Origin: Desulfobacteraceae bacterium
GTDB taxonomy: Bacteria; Desulfobacterota; Desulfobacteria; Desulfobacterales; Desulfosarcinaceae
Length of the DNA: 64,000 nt
Reading direction: 5' to 3'
NCBI GenBank assembly: GCA_027068085.1
Contig: JAMOUQ010000049.1
Location: 1 to 64,000 of the forward strand
Shown here: positions 45,001 through 60,000 of the stretch, in pieces
Layout: each line of letters starts with the position of its first letter
Position numbering within the stretch: position 1 is the stretch's first letter
Notes under the pieces: generated by a model
Seen by the model: the letters and a program-made list of their open reading frames with translations, nothing else
What the model was told of the DNA's origin: nothing
Database searches by the model: none
Made by a program: the position numbers and the translations under genes

Positions 45001-48000
45001 AGCTCGATCCGGGGGTATTCCGAGCGCAGGCGGCAAAACTCGGGGCTGGACAGATAGTCGCTGATCACCTGGTTGAGGTCGATGATTTCGGCGGCCGGAA
45101 CACTGCGGCGGGCCAGGGTGAGCAGGTCCTGGACGATGGCCGCCGCCCTTTGGCCGGCCTGATGGATCATCTCCAGCGGCTGGTGCAGGGGGCTTTTGCT
45201 GTCAAGGTCCATCAGCAGCAGTTCGGGATAGGTCACCAGGCCGCCGAGGATGTTGTTCAGGTCGTGGGCCACGGAGCCGGCCAGGGCGCCGATGGCCTCC
45301 ATCTTCTGGGCCCGGGACAGTTTCTGCTCCAGCTCCAGGCGCCGGGCCTCCTCCTGCTTGCGCTTTTCGATGTTGATGGCGTGGATCACCACCGCCGGCT
45401 TTTCACGGTAGACGATGGCCGTGGCCAGGGTTTCGAACCACAGGGGGCGGCCCGATTTGTCCAGGTAGCGACATTCGAAATGGGCGCCGTTGCGTTCGCC
45501 CTTGAAGATGGAGTTCATGGTTTCCACCACCCATGGGCGGTCGTCCGGGTAAACGAAATTATCGGCCGGCACCTCGGCCAGGCCCTGGCTGGTATAGCCA
45601 AGATCTTCCAGGACCTTGTTGTTGGCATAGACGATGCGGGAGCCCTGGATGACGGCGATGTGGGCCAGGGCATGCTCGCTCAGCACCCGGTAGCGTTCCT
45701 CGGAATCCCGCAGCTCGGACATCATCTGCCGGATCATCCGCTTGTCGTTCAGCAGGGCCTGGACCATGACGTTGAAGGCTTCGGCCACCTGGCCGATTTC
45801 ATCCCGGCTCGTGACCTCGACTTTTTCCAGATGCCCTTCGGCCACGTTGCGCGCCCCGGCGCTCAGCCGTTTCAGGGGCAGGTTGATCCTTTTTTGAAAG
45901 AGGATGAAAACCGTGCCGATCATCACCAGCACCACGCCGCTGATTCCCAGGGCCAGGATCTGGCTGGCCAGGACGATGGGAGCCTGAAAGTCCCTGTCGA
46001 AGATGAAACTGACTATGTGCCAGCGCCAGAAGGGAAAATAGCGCGAGCAGGCCATGATCGGATTTTGTCCCAGGGTGGCGTGAATGACCACCGCGTGATG
46101 CTTCTCGAACTGGTCCAGGTCCAGCTGGCCGGACTCTATGGGGATGGATGAGGCCACCAGGCGGCCTTCCTGGAGAACCATGATCTCGATGTCGACAAAG
46201 GTCCGGCTGATGCGCTTGATTTCCTCGAGGGCCTGTCGCCGCATGCTGCTGTTGACGCCGGGATCGGCCTCCATTCTCAGCGACAGCAGGTCGTCCAGGC
46301 GTTCTTCGCACACCGTAAGGCTCATTTCCACCGAGTGGACCAGGTCCGAGGCGGCCCGCTGGCCCAGCATCCTGGAAAGAGGAGGGGTCAGCAGCCTGAG
46401 AGAAACCCAGCCCGCGGCCGTGCCGGCGACAATCAGGGTCAGCAGCATGGGGGTTACCAGCCGGCGGCCGAAAAGCTTCCCGATTCTTTTCATGGCTTGG
46501 CGCTTCCTTTCGCGGGCGAAAAAACCGCCCTGGCGGTGCGCAGTCTGGTGGGATAGACGATCTGTTTGCGTCCCTTTTGCCACTGGATCAGCAGCGGATT
46601 GTGCCCGATCTGGCGGCCGCGGTGATCCACCTTGAACCGGCCGGTTATGGTCATGGTGTCCCTGGTGCGGATGTAGGCGGCTATATTCTCCTGGTCCAGG
46701 GAGCCGGTCTGTTGGATGGCGCGGGCCAGGATCTGGCATGAGGCATAGGCCGAGGCGGCGTGGTAGGTCGGCATGGTGCCGGTGTAGTGTTTGAAATCCT
46801 TTACGAACTGCTGGCTTCCGGGATACGGGAGGCGGGGGTCCGGCTCCCATTGGGATGGGCCGAAGACGCCCTCGGCCAGGGGTCCGACCTTTTTGTAGAA
46901 ATCACGGAACACCGGTGCGATGGTGAAGGCCATGGAGTTGAAGCGCCCGGTTTGCCCGCTCATGAACCTGCAAACGGCATAGGTGTCCGGAGGATACAGG
47001 CAAAAGATCATGCCGTCGGGTTGAATCTCCAGGGCCTCTGCGGTCAGTCTCTCCAGGCTTGGGAGAAACCCCTGGAACTTTCCGTAGAATACGATCCGGA
47101 TCCCGAACCGTCCGGCCCAGATCCTGGCCCCGGCAGCCGCGGCCCTGGCAAAGGAGGAATCTTCGTAGACAATGCCGGTGGTCCTGAACCCGTGGCGGGC
47201 CAGGATGTCGAGATACCCTATGAAGTAGCGGTCGGCGGTGGCATAGATTCCGAAAACCCGCTTGTATCCCCGGTTCCAGATTTCAAGGCCGGAGGCCGCG
47301 CAGGCTGCCAGCACGTAGCCGTTTTTTTCGGTCACCTCCGATGCGCTCAATGTAAGGGGCGTTCCGTAGGGAGCCAGCACCAGGTCCGCCCTGTCGCGGA
47401 AAATCAGCTTTGAGTACAGGCGGCCGCATCTTTCCGGCTGGCTCCGGTCGTCGTAGAAAATCAGTTCCAGACGGCGGCCCAGCAGGCCGCCTCCGCGGTT
47501 TACCTGGTCTGCCCACAGGCGGTAGGCATTTTGAAGCATCAGGGAGGGGCCGGCATACTTGCCGTTGACAGACACGGTCGCCCCGATCCTGATGGCCGGA
47601 GGCCCGGCTTCGGAGCTTTCAGCCCGGCAAACACCAACTGCCAGGCACAAAAGGATCCCGGCAGCCAGAAGTAAGCCGAAGCTCTTTGCCGGCAAGTGGC
47701 GCTCATTCTGGTAGGGATTCATGAATGAATTAAATCAGGGGCCGGCCGTGGTGTCAATGCCGGAGATGGTCTTGCCCGACAGGTCGGCAGTTGCCGGGGC
47801 GGGGACCGAAAGCTGCGGCCAGCTGCTCATACTTCAGGGCCGAGCCGCCGAAGATGTCCAGGGCGCTGCCCACGGTGAAATCTACCGCGCCCCGGCCCAG
47901 CTCTTCTATGAGCCGGATGTCCTCTATGGAGCGGATGCCGCCGGCGTAGGTCACCGGCCTGCCCGACCAGCGGCCCAGCAGCTTCACCAGGTCGTTTTCG

Positions 48001-51000
48001 ATTCCCTGGCAGCGGCCTTCGACGTCCACCCCGTGGACAAGGAATTCGCAGCAGAATCCGGCCAGCCGGTCAAGTGTTTCCGGGGTGACCGGCAAATCGG
48101 TGAAGGTCCGCCAGCGGTCCATGACCACCCAGTAGCGGCCGTTCCGGCGGCGGCAGCTCAGGTCGATCACCAGATGCCGGGCGCCGATTTTACGGCCGAG
48201 CGCGGCAAGCCTCTGTCCGGAAAACCGGCCGCCCGGAAAAAGCCAGGATGTCACGATGACCGCCGCGGCTCCGGCTTCCAGCCAGGCGCCGGCGTTGTCG
48301 ATATCGACACCCCCGCCCACCTGCAATCCCTGCGGCCAGGCGGCCAGGGCCTGCCGGGCGGCCTCCTCGTTGCCCGGTCCGAGCATGATGACGTGGCCGC
48401 CGGTAAGGCCGTCGTTGCGGTAGAGCCGGGCGTACCAGTCTGCGGAACGCCGGGCCTCGAAGTTGACCCGGACCCGGCGGCCGTTTTCCAGGGTCGCTCC
48501 CACGATCTGTTTTACCTTGCCCTGGTGAAGATCGATGCAGGGCCTGAATCGCATGGCTTGCTCCATGGCCTGAAAAAGTGTTTTCCGTTTTGGCGAGCCA
48601 AATTTGAAACGCTCAACCCAGGATTGTGTCGGCCGGGTATCGGCCTGGAGGCTTTATGGCATCGCCCCGGCCCCGGAGGCAAATATTTTTTGAGGGCAAA
48701 GTCCTTGCATCGGGCATCGAACCATTGTATCACCGGGCCAAAATCACAATTATCGTCCTGTCTGCAAGGAGAAAATCATCATGACCACTGGAAAGTCAGA
48801 TCGGCCCGCCGGCCTGGAAACCCGCTGTGTCAACACCATTCGCACCCTGGCCATGGATGCCATCCAGAAGGCCAATTCAGGCCATCCCGGAGCTCCCATG
48901 GGCCTGGCCCCGGCCGGGTACGTTCTTTTCACCCGCATCATGAAACACAATCCCGGAAATCCCGACTGGCCGGACCGGGACCGTTTCGTTCTTTCCGGAG
49001 GCCATGCCTCCATGCTGCTCTACAGCCTGCTCTATCTTACCGGTTACGGACTGACCCTGGACGATATCAAGCAGTTTCGCCAGTGGGGCAGCCGGACCCC
49101 GGGCCATCCCGAGTACGGACTGACCCCCGGCGTGGAGACCACCACCGGCCCCCTGGGACAGGGATTCGCCAATGCGGTGGGCATGGCCATGGCCGAGGCT
49201 CACCTGGCAGCCCGTTTCAACCGGCCTGATTGTGCCATCGTGGACCATTTCACCTATGTTGTCTGCGGCGACGGCGACCTGATGGAAGGTGTCAGCGCCG
49301 AGGCCGCTTCCCTGGCAGGCCACCTGGGCCTGGGCAAGCTGATCTGCCTCTACGATTCCAACCGGATCTCCATCGAGGGTTCGACCGAAATTACTTTCAC
49401 CGAGGACGTGGCCGGCCGTTTCGGGGCATACGGCTGGCAGGTGCTCCGGGTTGAAGACGGAAACGACCTGGATGCCATCGAGAAGGCCGTCCGGCAGGCC
49501 CGGGCCGAAGCGGACCGTCCTTCGCTGATCGTGCTGCACACCCACATCGCCTACGGCAGTCCCAACAAACAGGACAGCGCCGAGGCCCACGGCGCCCCCC
49601 TGGGCGAGGAGGAGGTCCGCCTGGCCAAGCAGAACCTCGGTTGTGACCCCGAGGCCGAGTTCGCCGTGGACCAGGACGTGCTGGAACATTTCCGCAAGGC
49701 CCTGGAGCAGGGCAAGGCCCGTGAAGAGGCCTGGCAGGCCGGCTTCTCCCGATACAAGCAGCGCTGGCCCGAGCTTGCCAACCAGTGGGTCGATGCCATC
49801 AGCGCCTTTTTGCCCAAGCACTGGCACAAGCAGGCCCCGGTCTTTGTGCCGGACGACGGCCCCCTGGCCACCCGGGCCGCCTCGGGCAAGGTTCTCAACG
49901 CCCTGGCCAGGAATATCACCACCCTCATGGGCGGATCGGCCGACCTGGCCCCTTCCAACAAGACTTACCTCGAAGGTGAGGACGAGTTTCAGAAGGGCAG
50001 CTACCACGGCCGCAACATCCGTTTCGGAGTGCGCGAGCACGCCATGGCGGCCATCATGTCGGGCCTGTTCCTCCATGGCGGTATCCGTCCCTACGGAGGA
50101 ACCTTCCTGGTCTTTGCCGACTACATGCGGCCCGCCATCCGGGTGGCGGCCCTGATGAAGCTGCCCCTGATCTACGTTTTTACCCACGATTCAATCGCCG
50201 TGGGCGAAGACGGCCCCACCCACCAGCCGGTGGAACACCTGGCGGCCCTGCGGGCCATCCCCAACCTGGCGGTGATCCGGCCGGCAGACGCCAACGAGAC
50301 CGCGGCTGCCTGGCGGCAGGCCATCGCATCGGCCAACCGGCCCACGGCCCTGATCCTGAGCCGCCAGAAACTGCCGGTCCTGGATCCGGAACTGACCGCC
50401 GGCAAGCTGGAAAAAGGGGGCTACGTGCTGCTGGATTCCGAAAAGGACCCGGAGGCCGTCATCATTGCCACCGGTTCCGAGGTCCATATCGCCCTTCAGG
50501 CCTGGCAAAGGCTGTCGGACCGGGGCCGGAGCATCCGGCTGGTCAACATGCCTTCCTGGGAACTGTTCGAGGACCAGAGTGAGGGCTACCGCAGGAAGGT
50601 GCTGCCTCCGGAAGTCACCGCCCGGGTCGTGGTGGAGGCGGGTATATCCATGGGATGGGAACGTTACGCCGGGCCAAACTGCAGAATCATCTCCGTGAAC
50701 GGTTTCGGCGCTTCGGCTCCCGGCCAAATCGTGATGGAGAAATTTGGTTTCACGGCCGATACGGTGGTGGAAGCGGTTTTGTCCCTGATCGGAAAGTAAA
50801 AAGTAAAACTTATAATCGAGACTGAAAACGCTCAATCCGGGTAAAAGATGGGCAATGCCTATACCGGCATAATCACCGCCAACCTCAAGCGCCTCTTCGG
50901 CGACGGCAGCCGCGATTCCGCGGCTCTGCTGCCGGCCGCGGTCCGCGACGGCGGGCTGGAATTCAGGGCTTTCGGACAGGACTGCCGCCTGGCACCGGAC

Positions 51001-54000
51001 GGGGTCTTTTTCGACGGCCGCTCCGATGATGGTCCCCGGGCCATAGTGGTCACCCTCTACGCCCTGACGGCGGCGGCCGATCCCTGCCGGCTGGAACCTT
51101 TCAGGGCCTACACCGAGTTTGCCGACACCATGCCTTACGCCGGGGCCTTCACCACCCACAGCGAGCAGCCCCTGGTTCCCCTGGTGGAGGCACTCGGGCA
51201 AGCCCGCAGGAAGGTGCTGGAGATCTTCGGCGGCCGTGACGGCCGGCAGATCACCGGAGGCGATCTTTCCCTGATCGTCTATCCCCTGCCCAAGGTTGCC
51301 CTGTGTTACGTCTGCTACCTGGCAGACGAAGATTTTCCGGCTTCGGTCAAGTGCCTGTTTTCCGGCAATGCCGACCGGTTCCTGCCGCCGGACGCCATGG
51401 CCGATCTGGCCGAATACACCACGGCCGCCATTGCCCGGGTGCTGAAAAAAGCCTGACCCGCGGTCGTTGCCCCGGCAGGTGATGTTTCAGCTGCCGGCCA
51501 GGGCTTTTATTTCAGCCGGCCGGTCCTTGATGCCTGCCTGCTCAACGTCGGCGGCCAGGGCTTCAAGGGCGGACCTGATCACGGCAGTCCGGGGCCGGGG
51601 AGAGCCCAGCTGGGCCTCGATGGTGCGGATATCGGCCACGGCCGCGGCCAGCAGGTCGAAATCGGCACCACCGGCCAGGTCGGTCTTGACCTTGGCCAGC
51701 AGGGCTTCCAGAATGATGCGGCCGGCCTCTTCCAGCAGCGGACCTTTTCCCAGGCCGGCGGCGGCCTGTTTGTCGTCATCGGCCTTGACCAGCTCGGCGC
51801 CCTCCGGAGTAAGGGATATCCCGCCGGACAGGGTCCTGATTTCGACCAGGCCCCTGCCGATGAGTTCTTCCGACAGCCTGCCGGCGTCGGCTTTTTCAAG
51901 GCCCATGGCCTGGCCCACGGCCGCTGTCTCCACCTTGGCCGAGGTATTGCCCTCTGCCTGGCGGTAGAGTTCTTCCATGAAGCGCTGCTGGTTTTCACTC
52001 AAGGGGGGTTGTTCAGACATTGGTTTTTCCTTTGGCTGGATGATAAAGGATGATGGCTTCGCAAACAGTCCGATATCTTCGTTGCGCTGCGCGTTGTCGG
52101 GACTGCGGCGTACTATCAGTACGCCTCGTTCCACAACGCTTGCGACGCCTCGATCTCGAACTCTTTGCGAAGCCATCAATGCATTCCGGGTTCACAAAAA
52201 ACCGGACCGGGGCCACCGACACCGGTTATGGGCTGTCATTGAAGATATAATTTGCAGCCCCGGTCCAAAAGTCAAGCCGCTGAGCCTTTCATGTTGTCCC
52301 TCCAAGTGATAAGAACTGGAGGGGAAGGGATGTTTTTAACCCATCGATGCTTATATTGAGAGCTTGATTATGGACTCTTTTTTCGAAGTGATCGGAATAG
52401 AAGACGCGGTTGCCATGGCCGGCCGTTTTGAGCCTGTGGCAACCGAAGAGGTGGCCCTGGAAGAGGCCTGCGGCCGGGTGCTGGCAGACAATGTGCTGGC
52501 CGATGTCGATATTCCCGGCTTCGACCGGGCCACCATGGACGGCTACGCCCTCAAGGCCGCATCGACCTTCGGGGCCTCGGAATCCAGCCCGGCCTTTCTG
52601 ACCGTGGTCGGTGAAGTCAGGATGGGAAAGGCGGCCGATGTCGCGGTGGGGCCGGGCCAGGCGGTGAGGATCGCAACCGGGGCCATGCTGCCGCCCGGAG
52701 CCGACGCGGTGGTGATGATCGAGCATACCGAGCGCCTGGACGATACCGCCATCGAGGTCTACAAGAGCGTGGCGCCGGGCCAGCACGTGATCGAGGCCGG
52801 CGAGGACGTGGCCCGGGGCCAAGTGGTGCTGGCTGCCGGCCGGCGGATCAGGCCCCAGGAGGCAGGGATACTGGCGGCCGCCGGTTGCCGGCAGGTCACG
52901 GTTTTTTGCAGGCCGCGGGTGGGGATAGTTTCCACCGGTGACGAACTGGTGGACGCAGGCCGGGTTCCCGGACCGGGCCAGGTAAGGGACATCAATTCCT
53001 ACAGCCTGGCCGGGCAGGTCATGGAGGCCGGAGCTTTGCCGGCAACCTTCGGTATTGCCACAGACGACCCCAAGGACCTGGAAGAAAAGTGCCGCCGGGC
53101 CCTGGAAGCGACCGACATGGTGCTGATATCCGGCGGCAGCTCGGTTGGCAACCGTGACTTTACCATCCAGGTCCTGGAAGGGTTGCCCCAAAGCCGGATC
53201 CTGGTTCACGGTATTTCCATCAGCCCGGGCAAGCCGACCATCCTGGCCAGCTGTTCCGGAAAACCGGTCTGGGGCCTTCCCGGCCACGCCGTCTCGGCCA
53301 TGGTGGTCATGGCCGCCGTGGTCCGTCCCTTCATCGACCGCCTGGCCGGGCTGGACAGCTCCGGGCAGCTGGTACCCACGGTGACGGCCCGGCTTGCGCG
53401 CAACCTGGCCTCGGCCCAGGGAAGGGTCGATTTCGTGCGGGTGAGGCTGCGCAAGGGCGCCGACGGGAGCCTGGAGGCCGTGCCGATCCCGGGAAAGTCC
53501 GGCCTGATCAGGACCATGGTGGAGGCCGACGGGCTGGTTGCCATCGGGCAGCATTCAGAAGGCCTGGACGCCGGCACCATGGTGAATGTACAGTTGATCT
53601 GAAAGCGTGAAGGCAGAAGGGGAGGCCGAATTGCAGTCCGAGACCAAGCGCAACGTATATCTTGAAATGATGCCCCTGGAAAAGGCCCGGCAGGTGGTGA
53701 TGGAGGCCTTTGCCCGACTGAAGGTGGCCGGCAGCCGGGAAAAAGAGAGTGTCGATGCCGTGGGGCGGGTCCTGGCCGAGCCGGTGGTGGCCCGCCTGTC
53801 ATCACCCGGCTTTCACGCCGCGGCCATGGACGGGATCGCCGTCAAGGCCGCCGATACCTTCGGGGCCCGGGAGACCCGTCCCAGGGACCTGGAGGTGGGC
53901 CGCCAGGCCTTTTTCGTCAACACCGGCCAGGTGTTGCCCGAAGGCAGCGACGCGGTCATAATGATCGAGCACGTCCAGCAGGTGGACCGGTCCACGGTGA

Positions 54001-57000
54001 GGATCGAGGCCCCGGTCTTTCCCTGGCAGAACGTGCGCAAGATGGGCGAGGACATCGTGGCCACCGAGCTGCTGTTTACCCGCAACCACCGGGTGACTCC
54101 GTACTGCGTGGGAGCCCTGCTGGCAGCCGGTGTTTTCCGGGTAAAGGTGCGGCCCCGGCCCAGGGTGCTGATAGTGCCCACCGGCTCGGAGCTGGTTGAC
54201 TGGCGTGACGATCCCGATTGCCGGCCCGGCCCGGGCCAGGTCCTGGAAAGCAACTCCTGGATGCTGGGCAAGCTGGTGGAAGCCATGGGCGGCATTTTCC
54301 GGCGCCACGATCCCGTGGGCGACGACGTCGAAAAGATAAAGGCCGTGGTCCGCCAGGCAGTGGAAGGCGACTTCGACCTGGTCATGACCATCGGCGGGTC
54401 GTCGGCCGGCAGCCGCGATTTCACCCGGCCGGTGGTGGAGGCCCTGGGCAAGGTCCTGGTCCACGGGGTGACCATGATGCCCGGCAAACCGGTCCTGGCG
54501 GGGCAGGTAAGCGGCAAGCCGGTCTTCGGTATGCCCGGCTACCCGGTTTCGGCCATCATTGCCTTCGAACAGCTGGTCCAGCCCCTGCTGGCGTCCATGC
54601 AGTACCTGGAACCGCCCGGGCGCGGGACGCTTGAAGTTTTTCCCACCCGCAAGATCCCTTCCAAGCTGGGAGTGGAAGAGTTCGTTAGGGTCAAGCTGGG
54701 CCGGGTGGCCGAAAAGGTCGTTGCCACGCCCCTGCCGCGGGCTGCCGGCTGCATCACCAGCATCACCGAGGCCGACGGCATCATCCGCATCGGGCACAAC
54801 AGCGAGGGCGTGGAGGCCGGCAAGCCGGTGACGGCCGAGCTGCTGCGGCCGGAGGATGCCGTTGAGCGGACCCTGGTGGTGGTGGGCAGTCACGACAACA
54901 CCCTGGATGTGCTGGCCGATGAACTGCGGCGCGGCAGCCGGCCCTTCAACCTGTCTTCCAGCCACGTGGGGTCCATGGGCGGGCTGATGGCCCTCAAGCG
55001 GGGTGCCTGCCACCTGGCGGGTTCCCACCTGCTGGACACCGAGACCGGCCGGTACAACCTGCCGTACATAGAGCGCTTCCTGGCCGGCAGGCCGGTGCGG
55101 GTGGTTCACCTGGTTATGCGTGACCAGGGATTGATCGTGCCGGCCGGCAACCCCAAGGGGATTTCGGGCATCCGGGACCTGGTGCGGCCCGATGTCCGTT
55201 TCGTCAACCGCCAGGCAGGTTCGGGCACCAGGATTCTGCTGGACTACCGCCTCGGTCAGCTGGGAATCGATCCGGAAAAGATCGACGGGTATGGAAACGA
55301 GGAGTTCACCCACATGGCCGTGGCTGCCGCCGTGGTCAGCCGGGCCGCCGACGTCGGCCTGGGGATCTGCGCTGCGGCCCGGGCCCTGGAGCTGGACTTC
55401 ATTCCGGTGGTGACCGAGCAGTACGACCTTGTCATAGATGCCCGTTTTTTTGACACGCCCCCGGTGCAGGCCCTGCTGGAAGTTATCGGCAGCGAAAGCT
55501 TCCGCAGCCGGGTACGGGCCCTGGGAGGCTATGATACTTCCGAAACCGGCAAGATTATCTTGTAAGGAAACGATATGTACCGCCTGCTGGACCATACCGC
55601 CGACCTGGCCGTGGAGATAACCGCTTCCGACAAGGCCGGCCTGTATGCCGAGGCGGCCCGGGCCCTGGTGGAGCTTGCCTGCGGCCGGATGCCCGCCGGG
55701 GCGGCCCGGGACAAGCCGGTTTGCCTGCGGATCGAAGGCCTGGACGAGGCCGACCTGATGGTCAACTGGCTGCGGGAAATCCTGGCCCTGATCAACGTGG
55801 AGGGCAGGGTGCCGGTGCAGGTCACCGTTTCCAGCCTTTCAGCCACCGCCCTGGAGGCCGAAGCGCAGCTTGTGCCCCTCGATCAGGCCGGCGGCATCGT
55901 GAGCGAGATCAAGGCCGTCACCTACCACCAGGCGGTGGTGGAACGGGCCGGGAAAAACTGGCGCGCCCGGCTGGTCTTGGACACCTGATCCGGGAGCCAG
56001 GGCCAAAGAGGGTACATTGATGAACCTTGAGCAACTGGACGATTATCGCTGGCGGATACCGCAGTCGGGGAAGATGCGGGTACCGGGGCTTGTCTTTGCG
56101 GGCAAGCGGATGCTGGAGCAGATCCGCCGGGACCAGGCCCTTGCGCAGGTGGCCAACGTGGCCCACCTGCCGGGTATCGTCAGGGCCTCCCTGGCCATGC
56201 CGGACATCCACTGGGGTTATGGATTTCCCATCGGCGGGGTGGCGGCCTTCGACTGGGACCGGGGGGTGGTCTCTCCCGGCGGGGTAGGCTACGATATAAA
56301 CTGCGGAGTACGCCTGGCCCGCACCAACCTGGAGGCCGACACCATCAGGGGGCGGCTGCGCGACCTGGTGGACGCCCTGTACCAGGACATCCCCTGCGGG
56401 GTGGGCAAGGGCGGTCCCCTGAAGCTTTCGGTGAAGGAGGAGAAAAAGGTGCTGCGCTCCGGCAGCCGCTGGGCCGTTGAAAAAGGATACGGCACCGCCG
56501 AGGACCTGGAGCATACCGAAGACGGTGGTTGCCTGGCAGGGGCCGATCCCGGGCTGCTCAGCCCGCGGGCCCTGGAAAGGGGCCGCAGCCAGCTGGGAAC
56601 CCTGGGTTCCGGCAACCATTTCCTGGAAGTGGGCCGGGTCGACAGGATCTATGACCCGGAGGCGGCCGCGGCCTTCGGCCTTTTCGAGGGCCAGCTGACC
56701 CTGATGCTCCATTGCGGGTCCCGCGGCCTGGGCTACCAGGTCTGCGACGATTTTCTGGCCTCCATGACCCGTAACGTAAAGTCCCTGGAGGTAGAGCTGC
56801 CCGACCGCCAGCTGGCCTGTGCCTACATCCGGTCCGAGCCGGGACAGCGCTACCTGCGGGCCATGGCCTGCGCGGCCAACTACGCCTGGGCCAACCGCCA
56901 GCTGCTGCTTCATCGCTGCCGGGAGACATTCCAGCGGGTGCTGGCAATGGGTCCGCGCGATCTGGGCATGGACCTGGTCTACGATGTCTGTCATAACATA

Positions 57001-60000
57001 GCCAAGAAGGAGCAACACGTGGTCGGGGGAAAGAAGATGACCCTCTGCGTCCACCGCAAGGGGGCCACCCGGGCATTCGGTCCCGGCCATGCGGCGCTGC
57101 CGGACGATTATCGTCCGGTGGGCCAGCCCATATTGATCCCCGGCGACATGGGCACGGCTTCATACGTTCTGAAAGGCACGGCCAGGGCCATGGAGGAAAC
57201 CTTCGGCTCCAGCTGCCACGGAGCCGGCCGGGTCTTAAGCCGCAAGGCGGCCAAGAAAAAGAGCAAGGGCCGCTGCATCGCCCGCGAATTGGAGGACAAG
57301 GGAATCCTGGTGCGCTGGACAGGCCGCTTCACCATGGCCGAGGAGATGCCCGAGGCCTACAAGGACGTCTCCCGGGTGGTGGAGGTGATCCACGGTGCCG
57401 GTATCGCCCTCAAGGTGGCCAGGTTGCGGCCATTGGTAGTGGTCAAGGGCTGATTCTGGCGTCGCAACAAGCCCGATATCTTCGTTGCGCCGCGCGTTGT
57501 GGGGACTGCGGCGTACTGCCAAGTACGCCTCGTCCCCCAACGCTTGCGACGCCTCGATCTCGAACTTGTTGCGACGCCAGACCGGCTATCTGGTGTGCAA
57601 TTTTTTCCAACCTGGAAAGTGGTGGCAAGTCCAATTACCGTCCAGGAAGTATGTGAAGCAACGGCCACGGGCTGCAACTCTCTGAGGCTCCCAAGGGGCC
57701 GATGTCGCGCTCCACGGCCGGGCTGAAGGCAACGCGAGGTATCCAGGGTCATGCCCCTTGACCGGCAAGTAAACAAAGAATTGTGAGAGGTTTTTTGGTT
57801 TGAACAATTATTATCTGCTGGCCCTTGGGCTGGGAATCATCCAGGGCCTGACCGAGTTCTTGCCGGTGAGCAGCTCCGGTCACCTGGTCCTGTTCCAGAA
57901 GCTGTTCGGGTTTAGCCAGAATGAGCTGTTTTTCGATATCTGCCTGCATGCCGGCACCCTGGTTGCCGTGGTGGCCGTTTTTTACCGCTCCCTGGGACGG
58001 ATGGTCAAGGCCGTGGCCGGTTTGCCGGCAGCGGTTTCAAACGGCGGTGACATCAGGGCCGCCCTGGCCAACAACGAAGACCTGCGCCTGGTATGGCTGA
58101 TTTTCTGGGGCAGCCTGCCCACGGCGGTGATCGGCCTGCTCTTTTCGAAAGTGGCCGAAACCCTGTTTTCCAGCGTCCTGCTGGTGGGGCTGATGCTGAT
58201 GGTTACAGGCGCTCTGCTGTGGACCACCCGCAGGCGCGGATCAGGGGGACGGCAGGTTGTCCGGGTGGGCATCAGGGACGCCCTGATAATCGGCCTGGTC
58301 CAGGGAATCGCCATCGTGCCCGGCATATCACGCTCGGGCTCGACCATTGCCGTGGCCCTGCTGCTGGGAATCGACCGCCGGGTCGCCGGTCGTTTTTCCT
58401 TTCTGCTTTCGCTGCCGGCGATTTGCGGGGCCACCCTGCTGGGGTTCAGGCAGGCCGCCATTTCCACCAGCATGCCCGCCGGGCCGGTGGTTGCCGGCAC
58501 GTTTGCGGCGGCGGCAGCAGGTTACCTGGCCCTGGTGTTTCTGCTAAAAGTGGTGGACGCCGGCCGCCTGTACCGTTTCGCTCCCTACTGCTGGGCGGTT
58601 GGGCTGGCAGCCATTTTGATGACCCGAATCTGAAACGCTCGCTTTAGGGAGCTTGTTTTGAACCGAACCGGCCCGGCGTCCGTGCGGCGGCCGGGCTTCA
58701 ACCAGTGAAAGGAGGGGTTGATGCTGAATCCCGAGATTTTCAGGCAGTACGACATCCGAGGAATTGCCGGCAAGGACATGGACGAGGCCGACGTGGAAAA
58801 CCTGGGCAAGGGGATCGGCACCTTTCTGGGCGGCCGGGGCAAGCGTACCATCGTTGTGGGCCGGGATTGCAGGGTGAGTTCTCCGGCCTATGCCGGGGCC
58901 CTGATAAAGGGGCTGAATGCCACCGGGTGCCAGGTGATCGACATCGGTGTCTGTCCCACCCCGGTTTCGTACTTTGCCATCCGCCACCTGGAGGCAGACG
59001 GGGGCGTCATGGTCACCGCCAGCCACAATCCGCCCGAGTACAACGGGTTCAAGATCTGCTCCGGCCTGGACTCTGTCTGGGGCGAGCAGATCCAGGAAAT
59101 AAGAAAGATCATCGAGAGCGGAAAATTCGCCGCTGGAAGCGGAGGATGCCGGAGCCGGGATGTCCTGCCGGCCTACAAGCAGTACGTGATCGATAACATA
59201 AACCTGGCCCGTCCGCTCAAAGTGGCGGTGGACGCCGGCAACGGAACGGCCGGCATAACCGCCGTGCCCATCATGGAAGCCCTGGGCTGCGAGGTCGATT
59301 CCCTTTATTGCGAAATGGACGGCACTTTTCCCAACCACGAGGCCGATCCGACGGTGGCGGCCAACATGGCCGAGCTGGTGGAACTGGTCAAGAGCAAGGG
59401 CCTGGACGTGGGGTTCGGTTTCGACGGCGACGGAGACCGGATCGGGGTGGTGGACCGCGACGGCCGGATGATCTATGGCGATCAGCTGATGATCATCTTT
59501 TCCAGGGAAATCCTGAGCCGCAAGCCGGGAGCCACTTTCATCGGCGAAGTCAAGTGCTCCCAGACCATGTACGACGACATCGAGAAAAACGGCGGCCGGG
59601 CCATCATGTGGAAGACCGGCCACAGCCTCATCAAGCAGAAGATGAAAGAGGTCAAGGCCGAGCTTGCCGGCGAGATGAGCGGCCATATCTTTTTCGCCGA
59701 CCGCTATTTCGGTTACGACGACGCGGTCTATGCCGCCTGCCGCCTGCTGGAGATCCTGGCTTCCACCGGAAAGAGCCCCGGCCAGCTTCTGGCCGATGTT
59801 CCCAAAACTTACAACACTCCCGAGATCCGGATCGAGTGCCCGGACAGCATCAAGTTCGACGTGGTCCGCAAGGTGACCGAATATTTTAAGGCCCGCCAGA
59901 AGGTGATCGACATCGACGGCGCGCGGGTGCTCTTTGACGACGGCTGGGGCCTGGTGCGGGCTTCCAACACCCAGCCGGCCCTGGTGCTGCGTTTCGAGGC